From Jatrophihabitans sp. (GTDB lineage Bacteria; Actinomycetota; Actinomycetes; Mycobacteriales; Jatrophihabitantaceae): a stretch of 64,000 nucleotides of DNA. The stretch spans positions 1-64,000 of the forward strand of contig DASVQQ010000018.1 of the NCBI GenBank assembly GCA_036389035.1, written 5' to 3'. Of the stretch, positions 57,092 through 64,000 are shown piece by piece. A program made the position numbers and the translations under genes. The notes under the pieces are model-generated. The model searched no databases. It was not told the DNA's origin and saw only the letters and a program-made list of their open reading frames with translations. Every line of letters starts with the position of its first letter. The first letter of the stretch is position 1.

Positions 57092-58402
57092 TCAGGACCG
57101 GGCGGCCAGCAGCTCCGGCGCGGGCTGCGCGAGGCCCGGCGGGCGGCTCGGCGCGCTGGTGGCGGCCACCTCACCCCGGCGGGTCCGCAGCGCCAGCGCT
57201 GCCGCGGTCATCACCACCGTCAGCTGGATGCCGTCATAGCCGTAGTAGAAGAAGGTGGCGAAGGCGACGAACAGCGTCGCGTGCACCCACAGGTCGGCCT
57301 GGCCGCGCGCTCGCCAGCTCTGCAGCACGACCACGGCGAACCAGCCCAGAAAGAAGGCCAGCGCCACGAAGCCGTAGCTGAACATGACGTTCCACACCTG
57401 GCCCTGGGTGCCGATGGACACGTCCAACGTCGGGGATGGCTGTGGCGCGCCGTGGCCGAAGACCGGCGAGTCCAGCGTCCCGTCGAAGGCCTCCCGGTAG
57501 ATGGTCTGCCGGCCCAGGTTGGTGCGGCTGTAGTGCAGCCGCTCCTGCAATCGGGCCAGCACGCCGGCCGACACCGCCACGACCAGGCCCACCGAGGCGC
57601 CGCCCAGCACCACCGACAGCGGCACCAGCCGGCCGCGCAGGGCCAGCCGGAGCGAGGCGTAGGCCAGCACCAGGCCCAGGGCCAGGAACATCCCCCGGTT
57701 CAGGGTGGCGAACGCCGGCACACAGGCCGCAGCCAGCAGCGCCGCGATCGCCAGCCGGGCGCCCAGCCGCCGGAACGTCATGATCGCGGCGACCATCAGC
57801 GGCACCAGCAGCGCGACGTTGCACCCCCAGCTGTTGGTGTAGGGAAACGGCGCGCTCGGACGGTAGAAGGTGCGAGGTGAGCCGTAGGGCCGTTGCACCT
57901 CGGCGAAGGTCGGGTGCACCAGGCTGCGGACGTACTCGTTGCTGCCGATGCTCGAGGGCAGCAGCGACTGCATCAGGGTCGAGAAGTTCCCGCGCGGCAC
58001 CAGCACCCCGAGGTAGCCGCCGATGACGACGAAGGCGAACAGCAGCACCAGGGCCCGCAGCACGACGCGGTTGTTCAGCCGGTCCCGGCCGTTGTAGATG
58101 TAGAGAAAGACGATGCTGGAGCCGATGTAGTTGCCCATCCGGACGCCGGAGCCGATCAGGCGCGGTCCGGAGTTCAGCATGAGCGCGGCCACGCACGCCC
58201 AGACCACGAAGCCGATCCACAACCAGAACACCGGCGGCATCTCGACGTTCCTGCGCTGCACCAGCAGCAGGAACATCGGGATCGCGATGATCATCACCGC
58301 GAACGCGCCCATGCCCAGCAGCCACCAGATCGGAAAACCGGCGAACAGCGCGTACACCGGCCAGGCCGGCAGTTGCCGGACGCCGGTGAGTGGCCTGCTC
58401 AT
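57092..58402 (-). CDS. O-antigen ligase / Wzy-polymerase-like membrane protein
   Basis: A 436-residue protein with about 10-12 helices. A large extracytoplasmic loop (about residues 290-345, with RLHYSRTNLGRQTIYREAF and GHGAPQPSP) has Arg/His residues as in Wzy/WaaL enzymes. It polymerises or ligates the exported polysaccharide. The ATG at 58400-58402 is preferred; the longer frame upstream runs through the GT2 gene. It is the last of a minus-strand set with GT2 and two GH16 genes. Confidence 0.8.
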   Translation of the reverse strand: MSRPLTGVRQLPAWPVYALFAGFPIWWLLGMGAFAVMIIAIPMFLLLVQRRNVEMPPVFWLWIGFVVWACVAALMLNSGPRLIGSGVRMGNYIGSSIVFLYIYNGRDRLNNRVVLRALVLLFAFVVIGGYLGVLVPRGNFSTLMQSLLPSSIGSNEYVRSLVHPTFAEVQRPYGSPRTFYRPSAPFPYTNSWGCNVALLVPLMVAAIMTFRRLGARLAIAALLAAACVPAFATLNRGMFLALGLVLAYASLRLALRGRLVPLSVVLGGASVGLVVAVSAGVLARLQERLHYSRTNLGRQTIYREAFDGTLDSPVFGHGAPQPSPTLDVSIGTQGQVWNVMFSYGFVALAFFLGWFAVVVLQSWRARGQADLWVHATLFVAFATFFYYGYDGIQLTVVMTAAALALRTRRGEVAATSAPSRPPGLAQPAPELLAARS

Positions 58403-58404
58403 GC

Positions 58405-59358
58405 TCAGATCCCGCGACCGAACCGGCGGGCGGTGGCCAGCACTCGGTCGGCGCTGACCAGCCGGCTGGCCACCACCAGCGCCGCGTAGCTCTGCCGGGC
58501 GCGGCGCGACTTGCGCAGTGATCGCAGCGCCCACTTCGCCGCCGCGGCCCGATTGCCCAGCGCCGCATGGGAGAACGCGATCTGGCCTTCGATCCGGGCC
58601 AGGCCCTTGGGGTCCTGCGCGAACTCCGGCACCCGGTCGAGCAGGTAGACCAGGGCGTCGTTGATGGTCTGCCAGCGGCTGGCGAAGAAGGACGAGTCGT
58701 GCAGGTACACCCGGGACTGGGGTTCCTCGACGCAGACGATCGGACCCTGCCGGGCCGCTCGTAGCAGCAGCTCGTAGTCCTCGGCGTAGCTGCCTGGCAG
58801 CTCCTCGTCGACCAGGCCGATCTCGCCGAGCAGCTCGGCGCGAGGGATCAGGTAGGTGGAGGCGTTGGCCTCGATGTGCCGGTCGTTGAGCAGGTCGGTG
58901 AACGTCAGGGCCGGCAGCTCGGCCAGCCGGGGGATGTCCTTGCCGCGGTAGTGATAGACGAAACCCGACGCCGCGGCGCTGGCCTCGGGGTGCTTGCGCA
59001 GCAGGTCGACCTGGGCCCGCAGCTTGCCGGGCAGCCACTCGTCATCGTCGTCGCAGGAGCCCACCAGCTCACCGGAGGCGGCGAGGTAGCCGGTGTTGCG
59101 GTTGCCCGCCAGCCCCTTGGTCCGGTTGTTCACCAGCACCTGCACCGTGCGGCCGGCGCTCAGGCGGACCTCCGGCATGACCGGCTCGGTGCCGTCATAG
59201 ACCACCAGGCACTCGATCTCGCCCGGATAGTCCTGATCGATCACCGACTGGACGGCGCGAACCAGCAGTTGCGGGCGGTTCATGGTGGGGACCACCGCGG
59301 TGACCAGGGGCCACACCGCCGCTTCGCCCCGCCAGCCGGACGTGCTCGTCAGCGCCAT
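58405..59358 (-). CDS. Family 2 glycosyltransferase
   Basis: A 317-residue GT-A-fold enzyme. The start has TAVVPTMNRPQLLVRAVQSV (18-37), VVYDGTE, the metal DxD-like site SCDDDDEWLPGKL (about 96-108; DDD) and the acceptor-side block EELPGSYAEDYELLLRAAR (about 178-196; ED near the active site). It is cytoplasmic and without membrane helices. It transfers a sugar from a nucleotide sugar to the growing repeat unit. Its ATG overlaps the GH16 stop by 10 nt. Confidence 0.9.
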   Translation of the reverse strand: MALTSTSGWRGEAAVWPLVTAVVPTMNRPQLLVRAVQSVIDQDYPGEIECLVVYDGTEPVMPEVRLSAGRTVQVLVNNRTKGLAGNRNTGYLAASGELVGSCDDDDEWLPGKLRAQVDLLRKHPEASAAASGFVYHYRGKDIPRLAELPALTFTDLLNDRHIEANASTYLIPRAELLGEIGLVDEELPGSYAEDYELLLRAARQGPIVCVEEPQSRVYLHDSSFFASRWQTINDALVYLLDRVPEFAQDPKGLARIEGQIAFSHAALGNRAAAAKWALRSLRKSRRARQSYAALVVASRLVSADRVLATARRFGRGI

Positions 59359-60269
59359 TGGTACACCTTCACCCAGTCCACCACCATGTCAGCCGGAAGT
59401 TCGGTATCGGAGTTCGGGCTGCCGGGCCAGCGGCCGCCCACCGCGAGATTGAGCCTGAGGAAGAACTCGCCCGCGAAGGCCTCGTCTATCCAGGGTGCGC
59501 TGCTCCGGTTGCGTTCGAAAGTCAGTTGCCCGTCGATGTACCACCGCATCACGCCGGACTGCCATTCCGCGGCGTAGGTGTGAAATCCGCCGGCCGGACC
59601 ACCCTTGACCGGGGCGGAGTAGGACTGCTTGGTGAAGGTGCCCTTTCCGTCGTACCAGAGCGTGTGATGCACCGAGCCGGCTTCAGGATCCTGGCTGTCC
59701 CCGGTGCCGATCGCCTCCATGATGTCGAGCTCGCCGTCCCCGGAGCCGTTGGCCGGACGCATCCAGAACGCGGGCCACAGGCCCTTGGACTTGCCGGCGG
59801 CCAGCGGCAGCTTGGCCCTGACCTCGAACCGGCCCTGATGCCAGGCGGCCTTGCCTTTGGTGCTCAGCATCGCCGAGGTGTAAGAACGGCCGCCCGGAAA
59901 GCGGGAGTCCTTGTCGCCGCAGATCACCGGAGGGTTCTCCCGGGCGGCTCGCAGGGTGAGCATGCCGCCGGCCACCTCCACGTTCTTCGAACGGCTCATC
60001 AGGCAGGCCAGCTCCAGGTTGCCCTCTCCGAAGGTGGACTCGTCTTCGGCGTCCCACTTGGAGCGGTCGAGGGTGGAGCCGTTGAAGTCATCGGACCAGA
60101 CCAGCTGCCAGTCGGGTTTGGGTTCCTGACGAAACATCGACGCCGCGGTCACCGTGGTGGCCAGCACGAGCGCGGCCAGCCCGGCCACCGCCAGCCGCCA
60201 GCGGCCGTTCCTGCGTTCGGGTGCCTCGGGAGCGCTGTCGTGCTGTGCCGATCTCAGGTCATCCATCAC
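59349..60269 (-). CDS. Membrane-anchored GH16 glycanase (first copy)
   Basis: A 306-residue protein. A single membrane helix (about 27-45, LAVAGLAALVLATTVTAASM) leads to the GH16 domain. Catalytic EIDIME-type motif is GELDIMEAIGTG (about 170; Glu nucleophile and Glu acid/base two residues after Asp). The carbohydrate-side Trp-rich segments LWPAFWMRP and WQSGVMRWYIDGQ are present. Substrates of this type are beta-1,3/1,4-glucans or galactans; it may trim the polysaccharide. GTG/ATG at the start are adjacent. It is not the same as the next copy, about 40 % identical by eye in the core. Confidence 0.88.
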   Translation of the reverse strand: MMDDLRSAQHDSAPEAPERRNGRWRLAVAGLAALVLATTVTAASMFRQEPKPDWQLVWSDDFNGSTLDRSKWDAEDESTFGEGNLELACLMSRSKNVEVAGGMLTLRAARENPPVICGDKDSRFPGGRSYTSAMLSTKGKAAWHQGRFEVRAKLPLAAGKSKGLWPAFWMRPANGSGDGELDIMEAIGTGDSQDPEAGSVHHTLWYDGKGTFTKQSYSAPVKGGPAGGFHTYAAEWQSGVMRWYIDGQLTFERNRSSAPWIDEAFAGEFFLRLNLAVGGRWPGSPNSDTELPADMVVDWVKVYQWR

Positions 60270-60362
60270 ATTCTTCTGCCCCCGTGGGCCCGGCCCTTGG
60301 ATCTGCGGACCGGGACCACGAAAGCATATGTCACAAGCTAGATCGCTGTTAGCTCCGGCTCG

Positions 60363-61856
60363 CTAGCCGAGCTGGTAAACCCGCACGTAGTCGATCACGA
60401 AGTCGCTCTGGCCGAGGGGCGCGCCCTTGACGGGCAGCCCGTACCAGTTCGGCATGCTGCCGCCGACCTGCAGGTTGAGCCGGATGTTCATCGGCTCGTT
60501 GAAGCTCGAGTCGAGCCAGGTGAGCTGGGACTGGGTCTTGTGGAAGACCAGCCGGCCGTCGACGTACCACTTCATGTAGCCGGGCTGGCGCTCCACCGAG
60601 TAGGTGTGCCAGGTGCTGGTGTCGCCGCTGGGCAGGGTGTCCTCGTGTCCGGCCTTGGCCAGGTCGCCGTTGGTGGACTGGTGGACCGTCTGCACGGTCT
60701 GGTTCACCCGGCCGCCGACGGCCTCCATGATGTCGAGCTCACCGAGGGTGGTGTTGTTGCGCAGCCAGAAGGCCGGCCACATCCCCTGGGCGGTGGGCAG
60801 CTTGGCGCGCATCTCGAAGCGGCCGTACTTCCAGGATCCCCGCCCGATGGTGTCGAGGTAGCCGGAGGTGTACTGCCGGGTCGTGCTGCCGACGGTGTAG
60901 CTCTCGTTGATCGCCCGCAGCGTCAAGGCGCCGTTGCTGACGAAGACGTTGGACGCCCGTGAGGTGACGATCGACTCTTCGTTGCGCGCCCAGGAGTTGT
61001 TGCGGACGTTCCACTTGACGCGGTCGATGGTGTTGAAGTCATCGTTGAAGACCAGCCGGTAGCCAGTGGGAGCCGGGGCCGAGGTGGTCGGCGCGGGAGC
61101 CGGGGCCGAGGTGGTCGGCGCAGGGGCCGGGGCCGAGGTGGTCGGCGCGGGGGCCGGGGCCGAGGTGGTCGGAGCGGGAGCCGGGGCCGAGGTGGTCGGA
61201 GCCGGAGCCGGGGCCGAGGTGGTCGGCGCGGGCACCGGCTTCTTCACCGGGGCCGGCTGGGTCGGCAGGGTCAGCAGGGTCAGGCTGGGCTGGCTGATCA
61301 GCAGGCTCTTACCCCGGGGCAGCGACCAGGCGAGGATGTTGAAGTCGATGGTGCTCTGGTTGGCCTTGGCGGTGTAGTTGGCAGTGACCTTCACCCAGCC
61401 GGTGGTGCGCAGCCAGGCGCTGGTGCGCTTCTCACCGCGGTACAGCAGTCGCTGGTACTCCATCATGCGGCCCGCGGCGGTGAGGCCGGGCGCGTCGGTC
61501 CTGATCCAGGCGCTGGCCTGGTAGGTCGCACCGGCCACGGTGGCGCGCACGGTGTTCACCTTGTCGTTGAGCGCCAGGGTGAGGGGGGCGGCGGTCTGGT
61601 TGCGCAGCCGGATCGCCCGGTGTCCGTCGTGGCCGGGCACGACGGCCAGCGAGCCACCCGAGCGGGTGTACCACCCGGTCGTGCCGGTGCTGAACGTCGA
61701 GTTGGCGACCAGGTTGACGGTGGCGGCGCCGGCCACCGCGGTGGTCGAGGACAGGTTCAGCGCGGTCACCGCGCCGGCACCGACCAGAGCGACCAGCGAC
61801 GCGCCGACCCAGGACCTTGTCTTTGCGCTTCTGCGCGCTGCGTGGTGGCGGTGCAT
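60363..61856 (-). CDS. Secreted GH16 glycanase with N-terminal beta-sandwich domain and Pro/Thr linker
   Basis: A 497-residue protein. Signal peptide or anchor (about 15-40, VGASLVALVGAGAVTAL). An N-terminal carbohydrate-binding-like domain (about 45-205; NLVANSTFSTGTTGWYTR is a CBM4_9-type start). A linker of seven PAPTTSA repeats (about 210-265). GH16 domain to 497, with GELDIMEAVGGR (about 373). The RBS AGGAG is 6 nt from the ATG. It lies upstream of the first GH16 gene in the same direction. A CBM-like domain and linker point to action on a cell-bound or exported glycan. Confidence 0.9.
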   Translation of the reverse strand: MHRHHAARRSAKTRSWVGASLVALVGAGAVTALNLSSTTAVAGAATVNLVANSTFSTGTTGWYTRSGGSLAVVPGHDGHRAIRLRNQTAAPLTLALNDKVNTVRATVAGATYQASAWIRTDAPGLTAAGRMMEYQRLLYRGEKRTSAWLRTTGWVKVTANYTAKANQSTIDFNILAWSLPRGKSLLISQPSLTLLTLPTQPAPVKKPVPAPTTSAPAPAPTTSAPAPAPTTSAPAPAPTTSAPAPAPTTSAPAPAPTTSAPAPTGYRLVFNDDFNTIDRVKWNVRNNSWARNEESIVTSRASNVFVSNGALTLRAINESYTVGSTTRQYTSGYLDTIGRGSWKYGRFEMRAKLPTAQGMWPAFWLRNNTTLGELDIMEAVGGRVNQTVQTVHQSTNGDLAKAGHEDTLPSGDTSTWHTYSVERQPGYMKWYVDGRLVFHKTQSQLTWLDSSFNEPMNIRLNLQVGGSMPNWYGLPVKGAPLGQSDFVIDYVRVYQLG

Positions 61857-62295
61857 GATTACTCCTAGTAGTCGGTTATCCGCAATATCGTCAGCGTGAC
61901 CTTTCAGTTAAGTGGTTACGGTACGTAATTTTTACAGAGACCTAATGGCCTCAATAAACCCTCAAAAAACAGACAAGAACTAGTACTTATGGGGCCTGAT
62001 GATGTACTGACCGTAGCGATGCTGTCCTTGTACCAGATGGATGGGCGACTGGGGCGCGTATGCGCCAGCTGGTGCAGCGACCAGTTACTTACAGTGATGT
62101 AACTTACCTGTTAAGTACTGTCGGAGGAGGCTCGCGGCGGGTGCGACTCAGCCTCATCCGTCCTCAGAACGCGCCGAAGCCCCTCCTGGGATCAGGAGGG
62201 GCTTCGGTCACTCGGTCATCGCTGGGCAACGGCGTGGCGCAGGGCCACGCGGATGCGCAGGCGCCGCTAACGGCGCTGCCAGGTTCGGCTGGTCG
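61857..62295. promoter_or_regulatory. 439-bp intergenic region: promoter area of the GH16 gene and terminator
   Basis: No gene is seen. 61900-62000 is unusually AT-rich for this genome. At 62081-62121 the minus strand carries repeated TAAGT(T/A)AC-type words. A strong hairpin lies at 62174-62207. The bases from 62220 to 62295 contain GCC/GCG-rich sequence without a visible element. Confidence 0.5.
62174..62207. terminator. Terminator after the Fn3 surface protein gene
   Basis: A perfect 15-bp stem (CCGAAGCCCCTCCTG) with a 4-nt loop (GGAT), about 90 nt beyond the minus-strand stop at 62296. There is no U-tract. Confidence 0.88.
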
Positions 62296-64000
62296 CTACT
62301 GGCCGTCCCGGATGGCCAGGTCGTCGAAGGAGACCGACTTGACACCGACGTTGGTGCCACCGCGCACCACCGACAGGAACAGCTGCCCGGCGGCCGTGAC
62401 GCTGGTGTCGGTAGCGGTGGACTCCCAGGCGATCGGCTCGGCCGTGCCGTCGGACCAGATCTTGAACTGGATGGTCGAACCGCTCACCCGCAGCCGCAGC
62501 CACTGCTTGCCAGTGGTCACCGCCTGAGCGCCGACCACCGACTGCACGGTGCTGGTGATGCTGTTGACGTTCTTCTGCACCGTCACCGTGCCCGAGTTCG
62601 ACTGCAACTGCAGGCCGTACCCGTTGCGCGGCCGGTAGGCGTTCTGCCAGCCGCCCGAGCCCCGCAGGTACACGCTGAGGTAGCTCAGCGCGGTGTTCGA
62701 GGACCAGGTGTAGGAGGTCAGCAACTCGCTGTCCGCCTGGACTGCCAGGCCGGTCAGCTGGGCCCTGCTGTACGCCCCGGACACATCGGTCACCTCGAGC
62801 CGGCCGGCGTCGGCCTGCAGGGTGGCGCTGCCGGTGCCGGCGCCGGTCGTCCAGGACGGCGCCCAGGGCGCGCCGTCGACGCCGGCGAAGGCGTCGGTGA
62901 ACAGCGGGGCGCTCTCGGACAGCGTGGTCACCGACACCGAAGCGCTCTCGGGGCCGACGTTGCCCGCCGCGTCCACCGCCCGGACGGTGTAGCTGTAGGT
63001 GGCCCCCGGAGTCAGGCCGGTGTCGCTCCAGCTCAGTCCGGCGCTCTGGCCGACCTGCACGCCGTCGCGCAGCACCTGGTAGCCGGTCACGCCGCGGTCA
63101 TCGGTGGCCGCCGCCCAGCTCAGCGTCGCCGACGTGGTGGTCACCCCGTTGCTGCTCGGCGTGCCCGGCGCGCTCGGCGCGGTGGTGTCAGCCGGCACGG
63201 TCACCGTCACCGTCGCCGAGGTCCCGGTGTTGCCCACGCCGTCGCGGGCCCGCGCCTGCAGGGTGTGGCTGCCGGCCGCGGTGGCCGACCAGGTGAAGCT
63301 GTACGGAGCGCCCGAGTCCGAGGCGAGGAGGGTGCCGTCCACCAGCAGGTCCACCGCGGCGACCGTCTGGTCATCCGTGGCGGTCGCGGTCACCGTGACC
63401 TGGCCGTACACCGAGGCGCCGTTGGCCGGGCTGGTGATGGCGGCGGTCGGCGCGACGGTGTCGGGACCCTGCACGCTCAGCTTGTTCGAGGTGGCCGACC
63501 GGTTGCCGCCGGTGTCGACAGCGCGCACCCAGTAGTCGGCGGGCACCGAGCCGGTGGTGTCGACGTAGGACAGGCTGTTGGTGGAGACGATCACCCGGTC
63601 ATCGCGCAGCACCTCGTAGCGAACCGAGCCGGCGTTGTCTCCTGCGGCGTTCCAGGCCAGCTTGAGCCCGGTCGGGTCGGTGCTGGAGCGCAGGTTGGTC
63701 GGCGTGGTCGGCGCGGTGGTGTCGCGCTGGCAGAACTTGCCGAAGCCGCCGAGCCACTGGTAGCCGGTGCCGTGGTAGGAGCCCCGGGTGAAGTCACCGC
63801 CGAACCACATGCAGCCGTTGGAGTCAGGAGTCAGCTCCCAGCCGCCGATGCCGGAGCGGGTGCCCAGCGCGCTCGGGTAGAAGTCGGGCAGGTACTCACC
63901 GGTCACCCTGTCCCAGGCCGCGATGTACCTGATGTTGTGCACGTCCTTGGCGGTGGTGATCGTGGTGGCGTCGTAGTTCAGGGTGTCGGAGTAGTTGTAG
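62296..64000 (-). CDS. Large secreted multi-domain surface protein, C-terminal part (5' end outside window)
   Basis: The frame is open to base 64000, so it is the 3' part of a longer gene. About 568 residues are seen. A beta-propeller-like start fragment (WDRVTGEYLPDFYPSAL, WELTPDSNGCMWFGGDF) is followed by Fn3-like repeats (DTTAPTTPTNLRSS..., DTTAPSAPGTPSSN...), an Ig-like repeat between them (VAPTAAITSPANGASVYGQV, residues 135-154) and a C-terminal LamG-like domain (about 370-568). It is extracellular, possibly carbohydrate- or surface-binding. Two Cys are present near the start. The export signal is not in view. Confidence 0.85.
   Translation of the reverse strand, partial: YNYSDTLNYDATTITTAKDVHNIRYIAAWDRVTGEYLPDFYPSALGTRSGIGGWELTPDSNGCMWFGGDFTRGSYHGTGYQWLGGFGKFCQRDTTAPTTPTNLRSSTDPTGLKLAWNAAGDNAGSVRYEVLRDDRVIVSTNSLSYVDTTGSVPADYWVRAVDTGGNRSATSNKLSVQGPDTVAPTAAITSPANGASVYGQVTVTATATDDQTVAAVDLLVDGTLLASDSGAPYSFTWSATAAGSHTLQARARDGVGNTGTSATVTVTVPADTTAPSAPGTPSSNGVTTTSATLSWAAATDDRGVTGYQVLRDGVQVGQSAGLSWSDTGLTPGATYSYTVRAVDAAGNVGPESASVSVTTLSESAPLFTDAFAGVDGAPWAPSWTTGAGTGSATLQADAGRLEVTDVSGAYSRAQLTGLAVQADSELLTSYTWSSNTALSYLSVYLRGSGGWQNAYRPRNGYGLQLQSNSGTVTVQKNVNSITSTVQSVVGAQAVTTGKQWLRLRVSGSTIQFKIWSDGTAEPIAWESTATDTSVTAAGQLFLSVVRGGTNVGVKSVSFDDLAIRDGQ

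Noticed and set aside
61066..61230. Gly/Ala-Glu-Val repeat protein on the + strand
   Set aside because: It is the reverse of the PAPTTSA linker of the GH16 glycanase and has no RBS.
61857..62173. ydaO-type c-di-AMP riboswitch before the GH16 gene
   Set aside because: Such riboswitches often precede actinobacterial wall hydrolases, but the expected conserved G/A-rich loops are not present.

Overview
The window is high-GC DNA (about 70 %) from an actinobacterium. The signs are a mycothiol S-conjugate amidase, an HU protein with a long Lys/Ala/Pro tail, a type-1 succinate dehydrogenase with an actinobacterial five-helix cytochrome subunit, many genes with a -10 box 6-8 nt before the start codon (leaderless mRNAs), and many 4-nt stop/start overlaps. 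Gene order partly follows the Mycobacterium tuberculosis Rv1020-Rv1026 (mfd, mazG, eno, ftsB, DUF501, ppx) and Rv1074c-Rv1083 (fadA3, SGNH hydrolase, cbs, metB, greA, mca) neighbourhoods, so most of it is conserved core. I cannot name the genus.

Layout. 0-7 kb: amidase 3' part, adenosine deaminase, aminopeptidase P, ArfB, an unrecognised protein, mca plus a small membrane protein, and greA. 7-16 kb: a Mg-chelatase-like AAA+/VWA pair, hupB, a GNAT gene, a GNAT/acyl-CoA-synthetase fusion behind acuC. 16-20 kb: sdhCAB, with a frameshifted small gene in front. 20-26 kb: a sulfotransferase and a MoxR/DUF58/DUF4129 operon. 25.6-31.6 kb: metB, cbs, an SGNH hydrolase, a thiolase and a Bax-inhibitor-1 protein. 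31.7-39 kb: an unusual tRNA, an NDH-2-like reductase, ppx, DUF501, ftsB, eno, mazG, a SurA-like lipoprotein and a YjbR/MmcQ protein. 39.1-43.4 kb: a foreign-looking island with a low-GC PD-(D/E)XK nuclease-like gene, an SNF2 helicase and fused fragments of mfd and an hrpB-like helicase. 43.4-47 kb: mfd. 47-64 kb: a surface/exopolysaccharide region with a DUF4012 protein, a TagD-like cytidylyltransferase, galE, a CDP-alcohol phosphotransferase, a flippase, a Wzz-like protein, a PssD/PssE glycosyltransferase pair, a Wzy-like protein, a GT2, two GH16 glycanases and a large Fn3/Ig-like secreted protein cut by the window end.

The most unusual feature is not one gene. Short tandem duplications and a SEHRSERSERG-type repeat sit on stop/start junctions (8.62, 14.7, 19.2, 21.95 and 56.3 kb). 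At three of these the inserted DNA makes mini-ORFs whose stop codon overlaps the next start, so the 4- or 8-nt overlap used for translational coupling is rebuilt (a stop-start relay). At the other two the insert is a multiple of 3 and stays in frame. Further short tandem repeats lie at gene ends (30.6 and 33.7 kb) and inside housekeeping genes (mazG, the DUF501 gene, the amidase).

Functionally, acuC and the acetyltransferase/acyl-CoA-synthetase fusion probably form a lysine acetylation/deacetylation pair. The metB/cbs pair suggests transsulfuration. The 48-62 kb genes look like a complete export, polymerisation and trimming set for a surface polysaccharide, possibly carrying a CDP-alcohol-derived group. 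No phage integrase, transposase or CRISPR array was seen.
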